Below, one piece after another: positions 21,983 to 34,074 of a stretch of DNA of 64,000 bases. The translations under genes and the position numbers were made by a program. Within the stretch, counting starts at the first letter, position 1. Each line of letters opens with the position of its first letter. The notes under the pieces are model-generated. The model ran no database searches and was not told the origin of the DNA. It saw only the letters and a list, made by a program, of their open reading frames with translations. The DNA comes from Liriodendron chinense. Lineage: Eukaryota > Streptophyta > Magnoliopsida > Magnoliales > Magnoliaceae. The stretch is taken from NCBI GenBank assembly GCA_003013855.2, contig ML058433.1, positions 6,447,966-6,511,965 on the forward strand, written 5' to 3'.

Positions 21983-23185
21983 AAATTCTTATGGGACGAC
22001 CCATACTTATTCAAGATTGTCCCAATCAAATCATAAGGAGATGTGTGCCAGATGATGAGCAACAAAGTATCATCTCCTTTTGTCATTCTCAGGCATGTGG
22101 TGGCCACTTTTCGGCTAAGAAGACCACAGCCAAAATTCTGCAATGTGGGTTTTATTGGCCCACTATGTTCAAGGACACACATGAGTTTTGCAAAACATGT
22201 GAGCCTTGTCAGAAATTGGGAGGAATCTCCCGTAGAAATATGATGCCACTCAATCCCATCTTAATAATTGAAATTTTTTTATTGTTGGGGCATCAATTTC
22301 ATGGGTCCATTCCCATCTTCTTTTGGAAACGTATATATCTTGCTTGCCGTTGATTATGTGTCCAAATGGGTCGAGGCGATCCCATGCGGGAACAATGACC
22401 ATAAAACAGTCATTCGTTTCTTAAAAGAGAATATTCTTTTCCGGTTTGGAACACCTCGAGTCATCATAAGTGATGGAGGGTCTCAATTTTGTAATCGCCC
22501 ATTTGAAACCTTAATGAAGAAATATGGCGTAACACACAAAGTGAGCACTCCCTATCGCCCACAAACTAGTGGACAAGCTGAGATATCCAATAGGGAGATT
22601 AAACATATTTTGGAGAAAACGCTGAACCCTGATTGTAAGGATTGGTCGCTTCGACTTACCGATGCGCTTTGGGCTTACCGTACCGCTTTTAAAACCCCTA
22701 TTGGAATGTCTCCCTATAGACTTGTCTATGGGAAGGCTTGTCACTTGCCTGTGGAGTTAGAACATAGGGCATATTGGGCAATAAAGAAGATGAATTTTGA
22801 TTCTGACAAGGCGAACTCATTGCGCAAACTACAATTGAATGAACTTGCGGAACTCCGGAATGAAACTTATGAAAATGCGAGAATTTACAAGGACAAGACG
22901 AAGGTGTTCCATGATAAGAACATTCTTCGTAAGACATTCACGATCAATAAAAAAGTCCTTCTGTATAATTCTCGCCTACATTTATTTTCGGGAAAATTGA
23001 GATCTCGATGGACCGGTCCCTACATTGTGCAAACCATCTACCCATATGGGACCGTCGAGTTGTTAAATCCAAGGAACAACAACATCTTTAAGGCGAATGG
23101 TCAGCGATTAAAGCCGTTCTTTGAGAAGTTTTCTTCAGAAGGTATGTCCATACCTCTGACTGATCCTGTGAATCAGGATGATTGA
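21979..23185 (+). pseudogene. A integrase
   Basis: Inserts the cDNA into the genome. Zinc-binding N-terminus HSQACGGH and CKTCEPC (about 22085-22210, frame-shifted), then the catalytic core. The first catalytic Asp is replaced: the other copies read GIDFMGPF, this one GINFMGPF (about 22290). The second Asp (IISDGGSQF) and the Glu (SGQAEISNREIK) are present. The C-terminal part includes HLPVELEHRAYWA and WTGPYIVQTIYPYG, with the stop at 23185. The frame is open from 22268 to the end. The Asp to Asn change alone should abolish strand transfer. Confidence 0.92.
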
Positions 23186-24312
23186 TCTCCTAGTCTGATG
23201 GAGGTATAGAGTAGTTAGGATTAGGATTTTGTTGCTTTTGTTTCCTTTTTCATAGGTTTGTTAAAGGAGGAAGAATTCCACTTTTTGTTCTCTCAGGTAC
23301 TATAATTCCTCACTCCCTTTTATTTTAGAATTGCTCTCATATTTTGCTCATTGAACATCTTTTACATTGAGGACAATGCAAGATTTGGTTGGAGGGTGTA
23401 GGATCACTTGGATGAATCCAGCATTTTGTAAAGCAATTGTGTAGAAAATTTTCGATTTCTCCAAAATTCAAAACTCTTTTGGAAAACTTTGTTTCTATGC
23501 ATTTGAGATGATATGAGTATAAGAAGAGGAGATACAAAGTGCACGAAGTTGTAAGTCTTAAACTTCTCTTAGCATAATGTTTTTATATGTGAATTCCCCT
23601 ATTTATGTGATTGATAGAAAATTTGAACACTTTTACACCTAGTTCACATTACATGATTTTCATGGGTTGAAAAGATTAGGTGATTTGTGGATTAGCTAGA
23701 CTTTACTTTAAGGTGTTGAGAAACCAAGCCAGTGTACTTTGTCCATCCTTGTCCATGGGAAAATAACGAAAGATATGGATTTCTAAAAATCCTATCTAAT
23801 TTAAAAGAAAAAGGAAAAGGAAGGATGAAATTGGGAATGATGGAAAAATGGTGGAAAATTCCAATTAGGGATACCTATTACCAACCGGGGGATGGTCTAC
23901 CCGTAACCAAAGCCGGAAATGGGACGTAATGTGAAAGCCGTCGGAAGGACAGTAAGGCAAATTCCTGTCATTGGGTTGTTGTTGCTCTATATACCTTGAG
24001 ATTTATAGTCTAGTTGATCTATGAAGAAGATAATCCTGGAAACTCATGAGATGAATTTTCACTATGCACACTAGGTTGAATTTGTTCAAGTTCTTTTATT
24101 TATCAACCAATCAGCAGGAAGTTCACGTGGACACTTATTATGTCTTGAGAGTTTATGGTTTCAACCTCTATCACCTAATTTTTATGAATCTTACACTTGT
24201 GTGTCTTAGGATGTATAAAAGAATGGTTTTCAAAAGAGAGTTGGGTTTGGAGAATGAACCTTGTTTCACGCATGTTTTGCTTGGGACTAGCAAAATGCTG
24301 GTTGGGGGGGTG
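23186..24312 (+). other. A 3' noncoding region with two purine tracts
   Basis: Stem-loop CATTG-AGGA-CAATG (23365-23378) with GGTTGGAGGGTG (23387-23398); the conserved block (23874-23990); the terminal tract GTTGGGGGGGTG (24301-24312) abutting the LTR. No env-like ORF. Confidence 0.75.
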
Positions 24313-25872
24313 TGTTGAGCTCTTAATTGTGCATATTCTAACCCCAATTCATCACTCATTATGCAAGGTTTTCATGATGTATAGACTAATCTAATGCATG
24401 GATTTGTGATTGTAGGGATGAGAGAGAGAGAATTCATCGATTAGAGACTTAAAGATGCCATTTACAAGCGAAGAAGATCAAATGACTAAGCGTCAAAGGA
24501 TGAAAGAAAAAAGTCAGAGAAAAGAAGAAAGAAAGCAGAAGAATGTGCCCAAGACCGGTCGTCCATAGCCCAGGACCGGTCGTCCGACCGGTCCGATCAC
24601 TCAACAGAGGGGCCCTGCGGCCACAACTCACTGGACTGTCCAAGACTGGTCATACAATCGGTAGTCCACTGCTCAGACCGGTCGTGCGACCGGTCCTTGA
24701 ATTAAATTTGTGGGCTCGGAATTTTCCAAAACTCTCTGGACGTTTTTCGCACTTTTGCGACTGGTCGTCCAAGAGCTCAGACCGGTCGTGCGACCGGTCG
24801 TCTGCGTAATTGGGCGTGTTCTACAAGCTCCGGATTTCTCTGCGCACTGCGTATCCTTATGCAAATTCTAGAAGATTCCGACGCTGCAGAGCTTCCCCAC
24901 TATAAAAGGACACCTAGGGATCGTTCCTAGGGCATCTTAGAAGGGATTGAGCACGGGGGGAGATGGCGGAAGTCGATTTCGGAGTTCTACAACTCTTTCT
25001 AGTTTGCTTTCTAGTTTTATATATTTTTTAGTTATTTTCATTTTTCCTTGGATCATGAACGGCTAAACCTCTTAGCTAGGGCTAAGAGGTGAAACTTGTA
25101 GTGAATTTAAGATGTTTCATTTCTTTTGATTTAGTTTTAAGTTGGATTTCTATTGAAGAACAATGGTTTAAAGTTTAATTCAAGTACTAAGTAGTTTTTC
25201 TTAGTCTTATGATGACTCATGGATGGTTGGAAGGATTGCTTGAGTTCTTAATTGTTGTGAACTAGTCTAGACCTATATGATCCGAGGAATTAGAATACGC
25301 TCTAGATCTATGATCTTCATGTGGGAGCTTCTTACCAAAGTTCTATTTTTCTGGAAATTCTGAAGTATGTGAGACTGTGCATGTGATTTGAATCAAGTTC
25401 AAATCATGATCTAGTTTGTCTTGTGACAGGATTTAATGATGGTTATGATTGTGATCTTAGCCTATTGGAATTAGGACTGACCTATGCAATTGAGTATGCT
25501 CGTCCTAGCTTGCATTGAGTGAATCATATACGTTGATCTTACATAAGGCAGATTGTTTGGTTTAACTGTTCTATCATCCGACTAGATAGATCTTAATTTC
25601 GATTCTAGTTGAGAAAGTGAGAAACCATAGCGAATTGAGCATCAATGATTGCTACAAGTGGATCCTCGAACCCCCAGTGCCTTTTAATTAATTGATTACC
25701 TTCAGTTTAGTTCAAAATCACTATTTACATCAATCTTCTACAAATCTATTTGTTAGCTTTTCAGTAGAACTATTAGAAGTATTTTGTGGATTCCTACATA
25801 AGTCTCTGTGGATCGACCTCGGTCTTACCAAGATTATTACTACATCGCAACCCTACACTTTGGGAAGTGAAC
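24313..25872 (+). repeat. A 3' LTR
   Basis: 1,560 bp, TGTTGAGCTC to GAAGTGAACA, then ATTTG. About 20 extra bases in the GACCGGTC cluster near 24565 compared with the 5' LTR. Confidence 0.96.
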
Positions 25873-25877
25873 AATTT
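25873..25877. repeat. Target site duplication of A (right copy)
   Basis: ATTTG; the left copy is at 15576-15580. Confidence 0.93.
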
Positions 25878-25878
25878 G

Positions 25879-27503
25879 CATGCCACATTGGGTTCGGGAT
25901 TCAAAGAACCGACTAATCAGTGAAGGAGGGATTGTTGAGGGGATTGATAAGGAACCCCATGCTAAGAAACGTTTAGATTCCAAAAAAATTTCTGAAGTCT
26001 AGGCCAAAACCAGACTAAAACGGGAGAATGAGGTTGAAAATGTTCATCGACCTAGAACTCTACGTAATTATTTGCAACCAGCAAGAGCGAGTACTCCCTC
26101 ATGCATAATTTTTCCATACAATGCAGGGAATATTGATCTAAAACCAGGAGTAATCCAATTCCTTCCCAAGTTCCTTGGATTAGACAGTGAAAGCGCGTAT
26201 CAACATCTTAAGGAATTTAATAAGGTGATAGCCACATTGCGCTTTGCCAATGTATCTGACGATGTCGTGCGACTTAGGTTATTTCCTTTTTCTCTGAAAG
26301 AGAAAGCTAAGGCTTGGCTTCATGCATTAAGGCCAAGATCAATTGTCACATGGACTGAGATGACTAGGGAGTTCATTAAAAAGTTTTTCCCTATTCATAA
26401 AACAAACATGTTGAGGCGCCTAATCATGAATTTTGCTAAAAAATACTTATTAAACATATGCCCACATCATGGCTATGAAATTTGGCAGGTAATAAGCTTT
26501 TTCTACTGAAGGATTGACTTCACCCATATGCCAATTCATAGAGATGATGTGCAATGGAAAGTTCATGAATAAGGAAGCCGAGGAAGCATAGGACTACTTT
26601 GATATCTTAGCCGAGAATGCACAATCTTGGGATACAACTAAACCAGCAAATCCCAAGATAAGCCAACAAAGAGAAAAGGGAGGAATCTATGTCCTCTCCG
26701 AAGAAGAGAACATAAGTGCACGTGTGGCTAGCCTCATGAGGCCATGGAATTAGGGAAGGGGGAAAAGACTAAGGAAGTTGGAAATGTTTGTGGAATTTGT
26801 TATGGTAACTAACATGCAATACAGGATTGTCCTACAATTTCTACATTTCAGGAAGTTTTACAAGAACAATCAAATGACATAAATAATTATCAACGACCAT
26901 TTAGTAATCCGAACTCGAAAACATATAATTCTAGTTGGAAGAACCATCTCAACTTCAATTGGAGGAATGGGCCATCAGAGAATGCAAACAACAACCCAAA
27001 AGCTACACTTGAGGAGATATTAATACATTCGTCTCGGCCCAAGCTGAGTACAACAAGACTAATTCTTAGAAAATCGATGGGTTTATGCAAGAACAATTAA
27101 AATTCAACTAGAATTCATCTCAAACTATCAATGATTTGAAAACTTCAATGGCTAGAGTTGAATCTCATCTTAGTGTTAGGGAGAAAGGCACACTTCCTAC
27201 CCAACCTCTCCCTAACCCAAGAACCCAATTTGAGATACAATACCTCAGCCCATCCTCCCAAAATACGAAGCATGTTCAAGCTATCACCACCTTGAGGAGT
27301 GGCAAAACAATTGATAAATCCAATCTGGTGAAGGCCCCAAAGCCTAATGATCCAGAAATTGCCAATGAAGATGATATCTCGAACAACACCCCACATGAGA
27401 AAGAACCGAAAATGCAATACAAGCCGGTTGTCCCATTTTCCCAAAGGTTGATCTCACCCAAACCTTTAGATAAAAATCTGGAAATCCTAAAGGTTTTAAG
27501 CAA
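25879..27503 (+). pseudogene. gag: B gag
   Basis: Starts MPHWVRDSKNRLISEGGIVEG, one base after A's right target duplication. It continues with RTLRNYLQPARASTPSC (about 26055), NIDLKPGVIQFLPKFLGLDS, a capsid core and PHHGYEIWQ. A short deletion around 26445 removes the FFQCWERFKDLL segment seen in A. The zinc knuckle reads CGICYGN-stop-HAIQDC near 26790. The tail SMARVESHLSVREKG follows at about 27150. Numerous stops. Capsid residues are close to A's, so both belong to one subfamily. Confidence 0.9.
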
Positions 27504-28865
27504 GTGAAAATCAACATTCCATTGTTGGATGCCATAAAACAAATACCATCATATGCCAAATTTCTGAAGGAATTATGTATAGTCAAAATGAAGCACAATG
27601 TACACAACAAAGTACTTTTGACTGAGAATTTGAGCGCCATCATCAAACAAGAGGTATCCCAAAAATATAAGGATCCGGGTAGTCCTAACCATCTCATGCA
27701 TATTAGGTGACTACCGGATCAAACAAGCTTTACTCGATCTAAGGGCAAGTGTTAACCTCATCCCATACTCGGTCTATGAACAACTTGAGTTAGGTGAATT
27801 AAAACCCCACCGAAACCACACTTCAACTTGCAGATAGATCTATTCATATACCAAGAGGGATGATTGAAGATGTCCTTGTCCAAGTCGATAAATTCTACTA
27901 TCTAGTGGATTTTATTATCTTAGATACACATCCTGTGATGGGAACCAGTGCTCAAATTCCTGTCATACTTGGCCGCCCTTTCTTAGCCACTTCAAATACG
28001 ATTATCAATTGTAGAAACAGGCTGGTACAAATGTCTTTCAGAAATATGACACTTGACCTGAATATTTTCGATTTATGCAAACAACCACGGGAAGTTGATG
28101 ACAGGGTCCATGAAATAAATTTGATCGAATCATTCATGGAAGACACATCCCTCTTGACATTCTATTCTGATCCCTTAGAGGCATGTTTGGCCCACTCTCA
28201 TGAGATTGATGATGACATGATATGAGAGATGGATGCCATTTTGGATTCTATGCCGGTACTTGATAATAAAAGATGGAAGACACCATTTGAGCTTTTGCCT
28301 CTAACTGAAAATAAGCCTATTCCATCTAGTATCAAGGCTCCGAAGCTCAACCTAAAACCTTTGCCTACTGATTTGAAATATATATACTTAGGTCGAGGTG
28401 AGACATATCCGGTGGTGATTTCTTGCCACTTGGATGAAGAACAAGAGAGTAGGCTTGATAGCCAATCTTAAAGAGCATAAGAGCACCATTGGGTAGTTAA
28501 TTGCAGATCTCAAAGGCATAGACCCCCTGATTTGTACTCATCACATACACCTTGAGGATAATGCGAAGACATCTAGGCAACCACAAAGACGCCTCAATCC
28601 AAACATGAAAGAGGTGGTTAAAGCCGAGGTATTGAAACTATTAGATGTGGTTATCATCTACCCAATATCTGATAATCAATGGATGAGTCCAACTCAAGTA
28701 GTGCCTAAGAAATTCGGAATAACCATCGTAGCCAATGCCAATAATGAACTCGTGCCATCTAGAGTTACTACCGGTTGGAGAATGTGCAATGACTACCAGA
28801 AGTTAAACACAGTTACAAGGAAAGTCCACTTCCCCTTACCATTTGTTGATTAAATTTTAGAAAGT
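27504..28865 (+). pseudogene. B protease, linker and truncated RT
   Basis: Protease region with DLRASVNLIPYSVYEQ: the Gly of DLGAS is Arg. ILGRPFLATSNT follows near 27970, then the acidic linker EACLAHSHEIDDDMI. RT begins (VVKAEVLKLLDV, PTQVVPKKFGITIVANANNE) and reads RMCNDYQKLNT, where CIDYRKLNT is usual. It stops at PFVD, where a deletion removes the RT palm with its catalytic Asp pair and all of RNase H and fuses to integrase at 28866. Non-functional. Confidence 0.9.
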
Positions 28866-30030
28866 TTGGCCGATCAAATTATAAGGAGATGTGTGCCAGA
28901 TGATAAGCAACAGAGTATCATCTCCTTTTGTCATTCTCAGGCATGTGGTGGCCACTTTTCGGCTAAGAAGACCACAGCCAAAATTCTACAATGTGGGTTT
29001 TATTGGCCGATCATGTTCAAAGATACCCATGAGTTTTGTAAAACATGTGAGCCTTGTAAAAAATTGGAGGAATATCCTGTAGAAATATGATGCCACTCAA
29101 TCCCATCTTACCAATTGAAATTTTTTATTATTGGGGCATCGATTTCATTGGTCCATTCCCATCTTCTTTTGGGATATTTATATATTTTGCTTACCGTTGA
29201 TTATGTTTCAAAATGGGTTGAGGCGATTCCATGCCAAAATAATGACCATAAAACAATCATTAGATTCTTAAAAGAAAACATTCTTTCCTGGTTTGGAACT
29301 CCTTGAGTCATTATCAGTGATGGAGGGTCTCACTTTTGTAATTACTCATTTTAAGCTTTAATGAAAAAATACGGTGTTAATCATAAAGTGGGCACTCCTT
29401 ATTACCCACAAACAAGTGGACAAGCTGAGATATCCAACAGGAAAATCAAATATATCTTAGAGAAAACGGTAAACCCCGATCGCAAGGATTGGTCACGTCA
29501 ACTTATAGATACGCTCTAGGCTTACCGTACATCTTTCAAGACCCCCATTGGAATGTCTTCCTATAGACTTGTCTATGGGAAAGCTTATCACTTGCCTGTG
29601 GAATTGGAACATAGGACATATTGGGGGATAAAGAAAATGAATTTTGATTTTGACAAAGCAAGCTCGTTGCACAAACTTCAATTAAATGAACTTGCGGAAC
29701 TCCAGAACAAGGCACATGAAAATGGGAGAATTTACAAGGATAAAACGAATGTGTTCCATGATAAGAACATCCTTCGTAAGACCTTCATGATTAATCAAAA
29801 GGTCCTTATGTATAATTCTCGCTACATTTATTTTTGAGGAAATTGAAGTCTTGATAGACCGGTCCCTTCATTGAGAAAACTATTTATCCTTATGGGACTG
29901 TCGAGTTGTTGAATCTAAGGAACGGCAACATCTTTAAAGTAAACGGTCAACGTTTAAAGCCGTTCTTTGAGAACTTTCCCTCAGAAGGTATGTCCATACC
30001 TCTGATTGATCTTGTGTATCAGGATATTTA
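28866..30030 (+). pseudogene. B integrase
   Basis: Starts at ADQIIRRCVPD directly after the deletion junction. Zinc-binding HSQACGGH and CKTCEPC are present, then GIDFIGPF (first Asp retained, frame-shifted), VIISDGGSHF, SGQAEISNRKIK and HLPVELEHRTYWG, ending near 30030. It is split into several frames with stops at about 29090, 29306 and 29837. It reads like A but with more damage, as expected for the older host element. Confidence 0.9.
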
Positions 30031-31192
30031 ATCTCATAGTTTGATGGAGGTATAGCGTAGTTTAGGACTAGGATTTTGTTGCCTTTTTGTTTTATTTATT
30101 TTTCATAGGTTTATTAGAAGGAGGTAGAATTCCAACTCTTACTCTCTCAGGTAATCTCAGTCCTCACTCCTCTTATTTTTTTTTATCATTGCTCTCATAT
30201 TTTGCTCATTGCATATCGTTTACATTGAGGACAATGCAAGATTTGGTTGGGGGGAGAGAGACTTCTAGATGAAGCTAGTGTTTTGTAACATTTCGAGCAA
30301 GGTATGTAGAAAAATTTTCAATTTTTCTGAAAATTCAAAACTCCTTTGGAAAACTTCGTCTCTATGCATTCGGGATGATATGAGTGTAAGAAAAAGAGAT
30401 ACAAAGTGAGTGATGTTGAGCATCTTGAACTATCTCTAAGATAATGGTTTCTGTGTGAGTTCCCCTATTTTTATGATTGATAGAAATTTTGAATACTTTT
30501 ACACCTAGTTTACATTACACGATTCTCATGGTTTGAAAGAATTATGTAGATTTGTGGATTAGCTAGGCTTAGATTTGAGGTGTTGAGGAACCAAGCCGGG
30601 GTACTTTTTCCATCCTTGTCCATGGGAAAAGAACAAAAGATATGGATTTCTAAAAATCCTATCTAATGTATATAAAAATGAAGGAATAATGAAAATATGG
30701 GAATAATTGAATATATGGTGGAAAATTTCGAAAAGGGCTACCTATTACCAACCGGAGGATAGTCTACTCGTCGTAACCAAAGCTGGGAATGGGAAATAGT
30801 GTGAAAGCCGTCAGAAGGACGGGGCAAATTCCTGTCATAGGCTTGTTGTTGATCTGTACACCTTCAGATCCCTAATGTAGCTGATTCATGAAGAAGCTAA
30901 TTCCGAAAATTTGTTTGGATTCATGAGATGAACATTCACTATGCACACTAGGTAAAATTTGTTTGGATTCTTCTATTTATCAATCATTCAGCGGGAATTC
31001 TATATGAACACTTGTAATGTTTTGAGAAGGTTTATGGTCTCAACTTCTATCACTAAGTTTTCTCGATTTTTTGCACTTGCACGTCTTGGAGTGTATAGAA
31101 GCATAGTTTCTGAAGGAGAGTTGGGTTTTGGAGAATGGAACTTGTTTCACGCATGTTTTGCTCAGGACTAGCAAAATGCTAGTTGGGAGATG
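30031..31192 (+). other. B 3' noncoding region
   Basis: Stem-loop CATTG-AGGA-CAATG (30223-30236), second purine tract GGTTGGGGGGAG (30245-30256), conserved block (30741-30870) and degraded terminal tract AGTTGGGAGATG (31181-31192). Confidence 0.72.
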
Positions 31193-32712
31193 TGTTGAGC
31201 TCTTAAATGTGTATATTCTAACCCCATTACATCACTAACTATGCATGATTCATATGTTTAAAAACTATACTAATGCATGGTTTTGGTGATTGTAGGAATG
31301 AGAGAGAGTTCCCTCAATTGGTGGCTAAAAGACCATAATTAGAAGCAAGTTGATGGAGATCAAGGTGGGCCAAAGAATAAGGGAGAAAGAAGGAGAGAAG
31401 AAAGAGAATGAAAGGCGAAACAAAGGCTAGACTAGTCTTGACTGGTTGGCCAAGGAGGCCACGACCGGTCTTGACTGGTCGGCCAACCTCATGAAACACT
31501 CCAGCAACTGCTGGAGGTCGCTGGCCAATAGGTCCGACCGGTCGGCCATAGCCCCTAGTCCCTCTCTACACTCTCTGGACATTCACCAGATAGGTTCGTG
31601 ACCGGTTGGCCAGCCCAATCCGACCGGTCGGCCACTTGTATTCTGCTGAAATTCAGCAGCTTGATCAGCAAGCCCCGATTTTTTAGGCACAATTGCATAA
31701 GAACCTGCGATTTTTGGAACTTTCTGAGTTGTTGGAGCTTCAAATCTATAAAAGGGCACCTAATTTTCGTTCCTAGGGCATCCTAGAAGAGATCTACAAT
31801 GGTGGGAGGTGGGAAAAGACGAATTCGGAGTTCTACAACTCCCTTCTCTAATTTGCTTTCTAGTTTTCATGTTTTTAATTGATTTCATGTTTCCTTTGAT
31901 CATGATCGGCTAAACCTGCTAGGGCTAAGAGGTGAAGCTTGTAGTGAATCTAAGATGCTTTAATTCGTTTTATATGGTTTCAATTTGAATTCTTATTGAA
32001 GAACAATGGTTTGTGGAAGTTTGAATAAAGTTCTAAGTAGTTTTTCTTAATCTTATGATGGCTCATGGATGTTTGGAAGAATTGCTTTAGTTCTTAATTG
32101 TTTTGCATGGATCTAGACCTGTATGCTCCGAGGAATCGGATTCAAGACGCTCTAGACTTGGATCCTCATGTGGGAACTTCAAACCAAAGTTCTACCTTTT
32201 GTTCTAAAGTCTGATTTAGGTGTTGCTTATGCATGTGATTTGAATGAAGTTCAAATCATGATATAGTTAAGCATTGTGACAGGATTTGATGATTATTGTG
32301 ATTGTGATCTTAACCCATTGGAACTAGGACTGACCTATGCAATTGAGTGTGCTCAAATCATGTTTATGAACAACACATGAATTGGAATTATTTTGATGAA
32401 TTAACTGCTCTATCATCCGACTACATAGGATTTGATTTTGATTCTAGTTGTGTAATTGGGAAATCACAGCGAATTATGCATCAAGGATTGCTACAAGTGG
32501 ATCCTTGAACCCCAAGTACTCTTTTATATTAATTACATTCACTTTTAATTACAGATTTTCATCTATATCAAATTACCAAAAATCTGTTTAGTTTGTCTCA
32601 ATTAGAGAATATTGGAAGTGGTTTTATGAATTCCTAAATAAGTTCCTGAGAACGATCTCGGTCTCTACCGAATTATTACTACATCGCAACCCTACACTTA
32701 GGGAAGCGAACA
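31193..32712 (+). repeat. B 3' LTR
   Basis: 1,520 bp, TGTTGAGCTC to GAAGCGAACA. GACCGGTC-type cluster at 31430-31640, TATAAAAGGGCACC at about 31747. The conserved hairpin has lost four bases of its left arm (31917-31932). Confidence 0.94.
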
Positions 32713-32982
32713 TCAGGCTGGGAGATCAATCTCTCAGCATGATTTTTTTTTTTTCTTTTCTTCTTCTTACTTCTTTTCTTCACTCTTTTTCTTCACCTCC
32801 TTGGCCTTTCTTTCCTCTAATCTTGAAAGTATGTTAAAATGCACTTTTAACACCAAAATAGTGAAGTCTCTCTCTTGTTCCTACAATCATAAAAACATGT
32901 ATTAGATTAGTCTTTAAACATGTAAACCATGCATAATGTGTGATGAATTTGGGTTAAAATATGCACAATTCAAGGCTCAAAA
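32713..32982 (-). repeat. C 5' LTR, piece 3
   Basis: Begins with the second TCAGG and runs through GGAGATCAATCTCTCAG to AAGGCTCAAAA, matching 6120-6391. The terminal dinucleotide is AA where CA is expected; the TTCAT duplication follows at 32983-32987. Confidence 0.9.
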
Positions 32983-34074
32983 TTCATATGAAGGAGTACT
33001 GTTGTGGTGCCTGAACCAAGATGAAGCACATGCCACGTTAAAAGAAGCTCACGGCGGAGAATGCAGTGCTCACCAAGGAGGCAAGAGTCTACATCACCAT
33101 GTACGACCCTTGGGTTACTATTGGCCCGCAATGATGAAAGATGTGATGGAATATGTCAAGAAATACCACTAATGTCAAATTCATGCAGATATCATACATT
33201 CACCACCATAGGAGTTACATCAATCTATAATGTCTTGGCCTTTAGCTGCTTGGGACATGGACGTGATCAGACCAATATGCCTACTGTCTTCTCTGGGGAT
33301 ACATCTTAGCCGCAACAGACTATTTCTCCAAATAGGCAGAAGTAATGGCTTTTAGGAATGTTAAGGCCAGGCATGTCGAAGGTTTCATGCCGACATGGCA
33401 TCCCCAAGAGAATCACCACCGACAACGGAACACCCTTCAGGAATGTCACTATTGACAAATTATGCGCGAAGTTCAGGATCAAGCATTGTTATTCGACACC
33501 TTATTATCCCCCTACGAACGGACTAGCTGAAGCTTTCAACAAGACTATTGTGAAATTTTTGAAGAAAATGATAGCAAAGAATAAGAGGGATTGGGACAAA
33601 TGGTTGCCTGAAGCATTATGGGCTTATCGAACTACACATCGGACAGTCACTCGAGCCATGCCCTATTCACTAGTGTACGACACATAGGCCATGATTCCCA
33701 TGGAGGTTCAGGTCCAATCTTTGCGGGTTGCCCTCCAAAACTCCCTAACAACCGAGAAAAATGCCAAGACCAAAATGGCTGAGCTTGATGCGAGGCTCGC
33801 TGCTCAACAGAGGCTCAAAATGTATCAAAAGCAAATTCCTGCTGCATATAATAAACGAGTTCGTGGTAGATCATTTAAGAAGGGTGATTTGGTGTTAATG
33901 ATGAAACAATTGACACCGGCTCAAGGCCCCAAAAGTAAATTTGACCCAAAATGGGATCCCTTGTGCATCATCGATGAAGTTTACTCCAATGAAGCTTATC
34001 GGGTAATGGATTGCAAAGGGCAAGGCATCAATTCTTTGGTCAATGGCCGGTTTCTGAAAAGATACTATACCTGA
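32983..34074 (+). pseudogene. K integrase (Tat lineage)
   Basis: Continues the K frame broken at 5071: YEGVLLWCLNQDEAHATLKEAH. Zinc-binding residues are H..H (GECSAHQGG) and a degraded KKYH-stop-CQIH, where C..C is expected. The core is damaged at the first Asp but keeps TTDNGTPFRN (second Asp, about 33420), TNGLAEAFNKTIVKFL (Glu) and the motif WLPEALWAYRTT. The C-terminal segment RGRSFKKGDLVLMMK to the stop at 34074 is open from 33691. Frameshifts and stops near 33172, 33310 and 33687. It resembles E integrase, not the Athila type. Confidence 0.9.

Larger units (their letters stand above)
15581..25872 (+). mobile_element. Element A: full-length Athila retrotransposon
   Basis: The one complete element of the window (10.3 kb): 5' LTR, primer site, leader, gag, protease, RT, RNase H, integrase, 3' noncoding region, purine tract and 3' LTR, flanked by ATTTG on both sides. 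Its LTRs are very similar by eye, with a roughly 20-bp indel in the GACCGGTC cluster. All coding domains are present but broken by several frameshifts and stops. It is the innermost and so the most recent of the K > C > B > A series. Confidence 0.96.
13856..32712 (+). mobile_element. Element B: Athila retrotransposon, split by A
   Basis: Both LTRs (13856-15387 and 31193-32712), a tRNA-Asp-type primer site, a leader, gag, deleted pol, 3' noncoding region and purine tract are present. TCAGG flanks it. Element A interrupts it one base before gag. Without A it is about 8.6 kb. It lacks most of RT and all of RNase H, so it is not autonomous now. Confidence 0.95.
5072..32982 (-). mobile_element. 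Element C: non-autonomous Athila derivative, split by D and B
   Basis: A minus-strand LTR element. Its 3' LTR (5072-6391), noncoding 3' region, degraded gag-like coding, tRNA-Asp-type primer site (9482-9499) and 5' LTR (in three pieces) are in the expected order. The internal part is only about 3.1 kb and has no RT, RNase H or integrase, so C must have moved with enzymes from a relative. Its outermost right base pair is AA instead of CA. It is flanked by TTCAT on both sides. Confidence 0.92.

Noticed and set aside
21628..22182. Minus-strand ORFs opposite RNase H and integrase of A
   Set aside because: Shadows of the pol frame; the same reversed text appears wherever pol is conserved.
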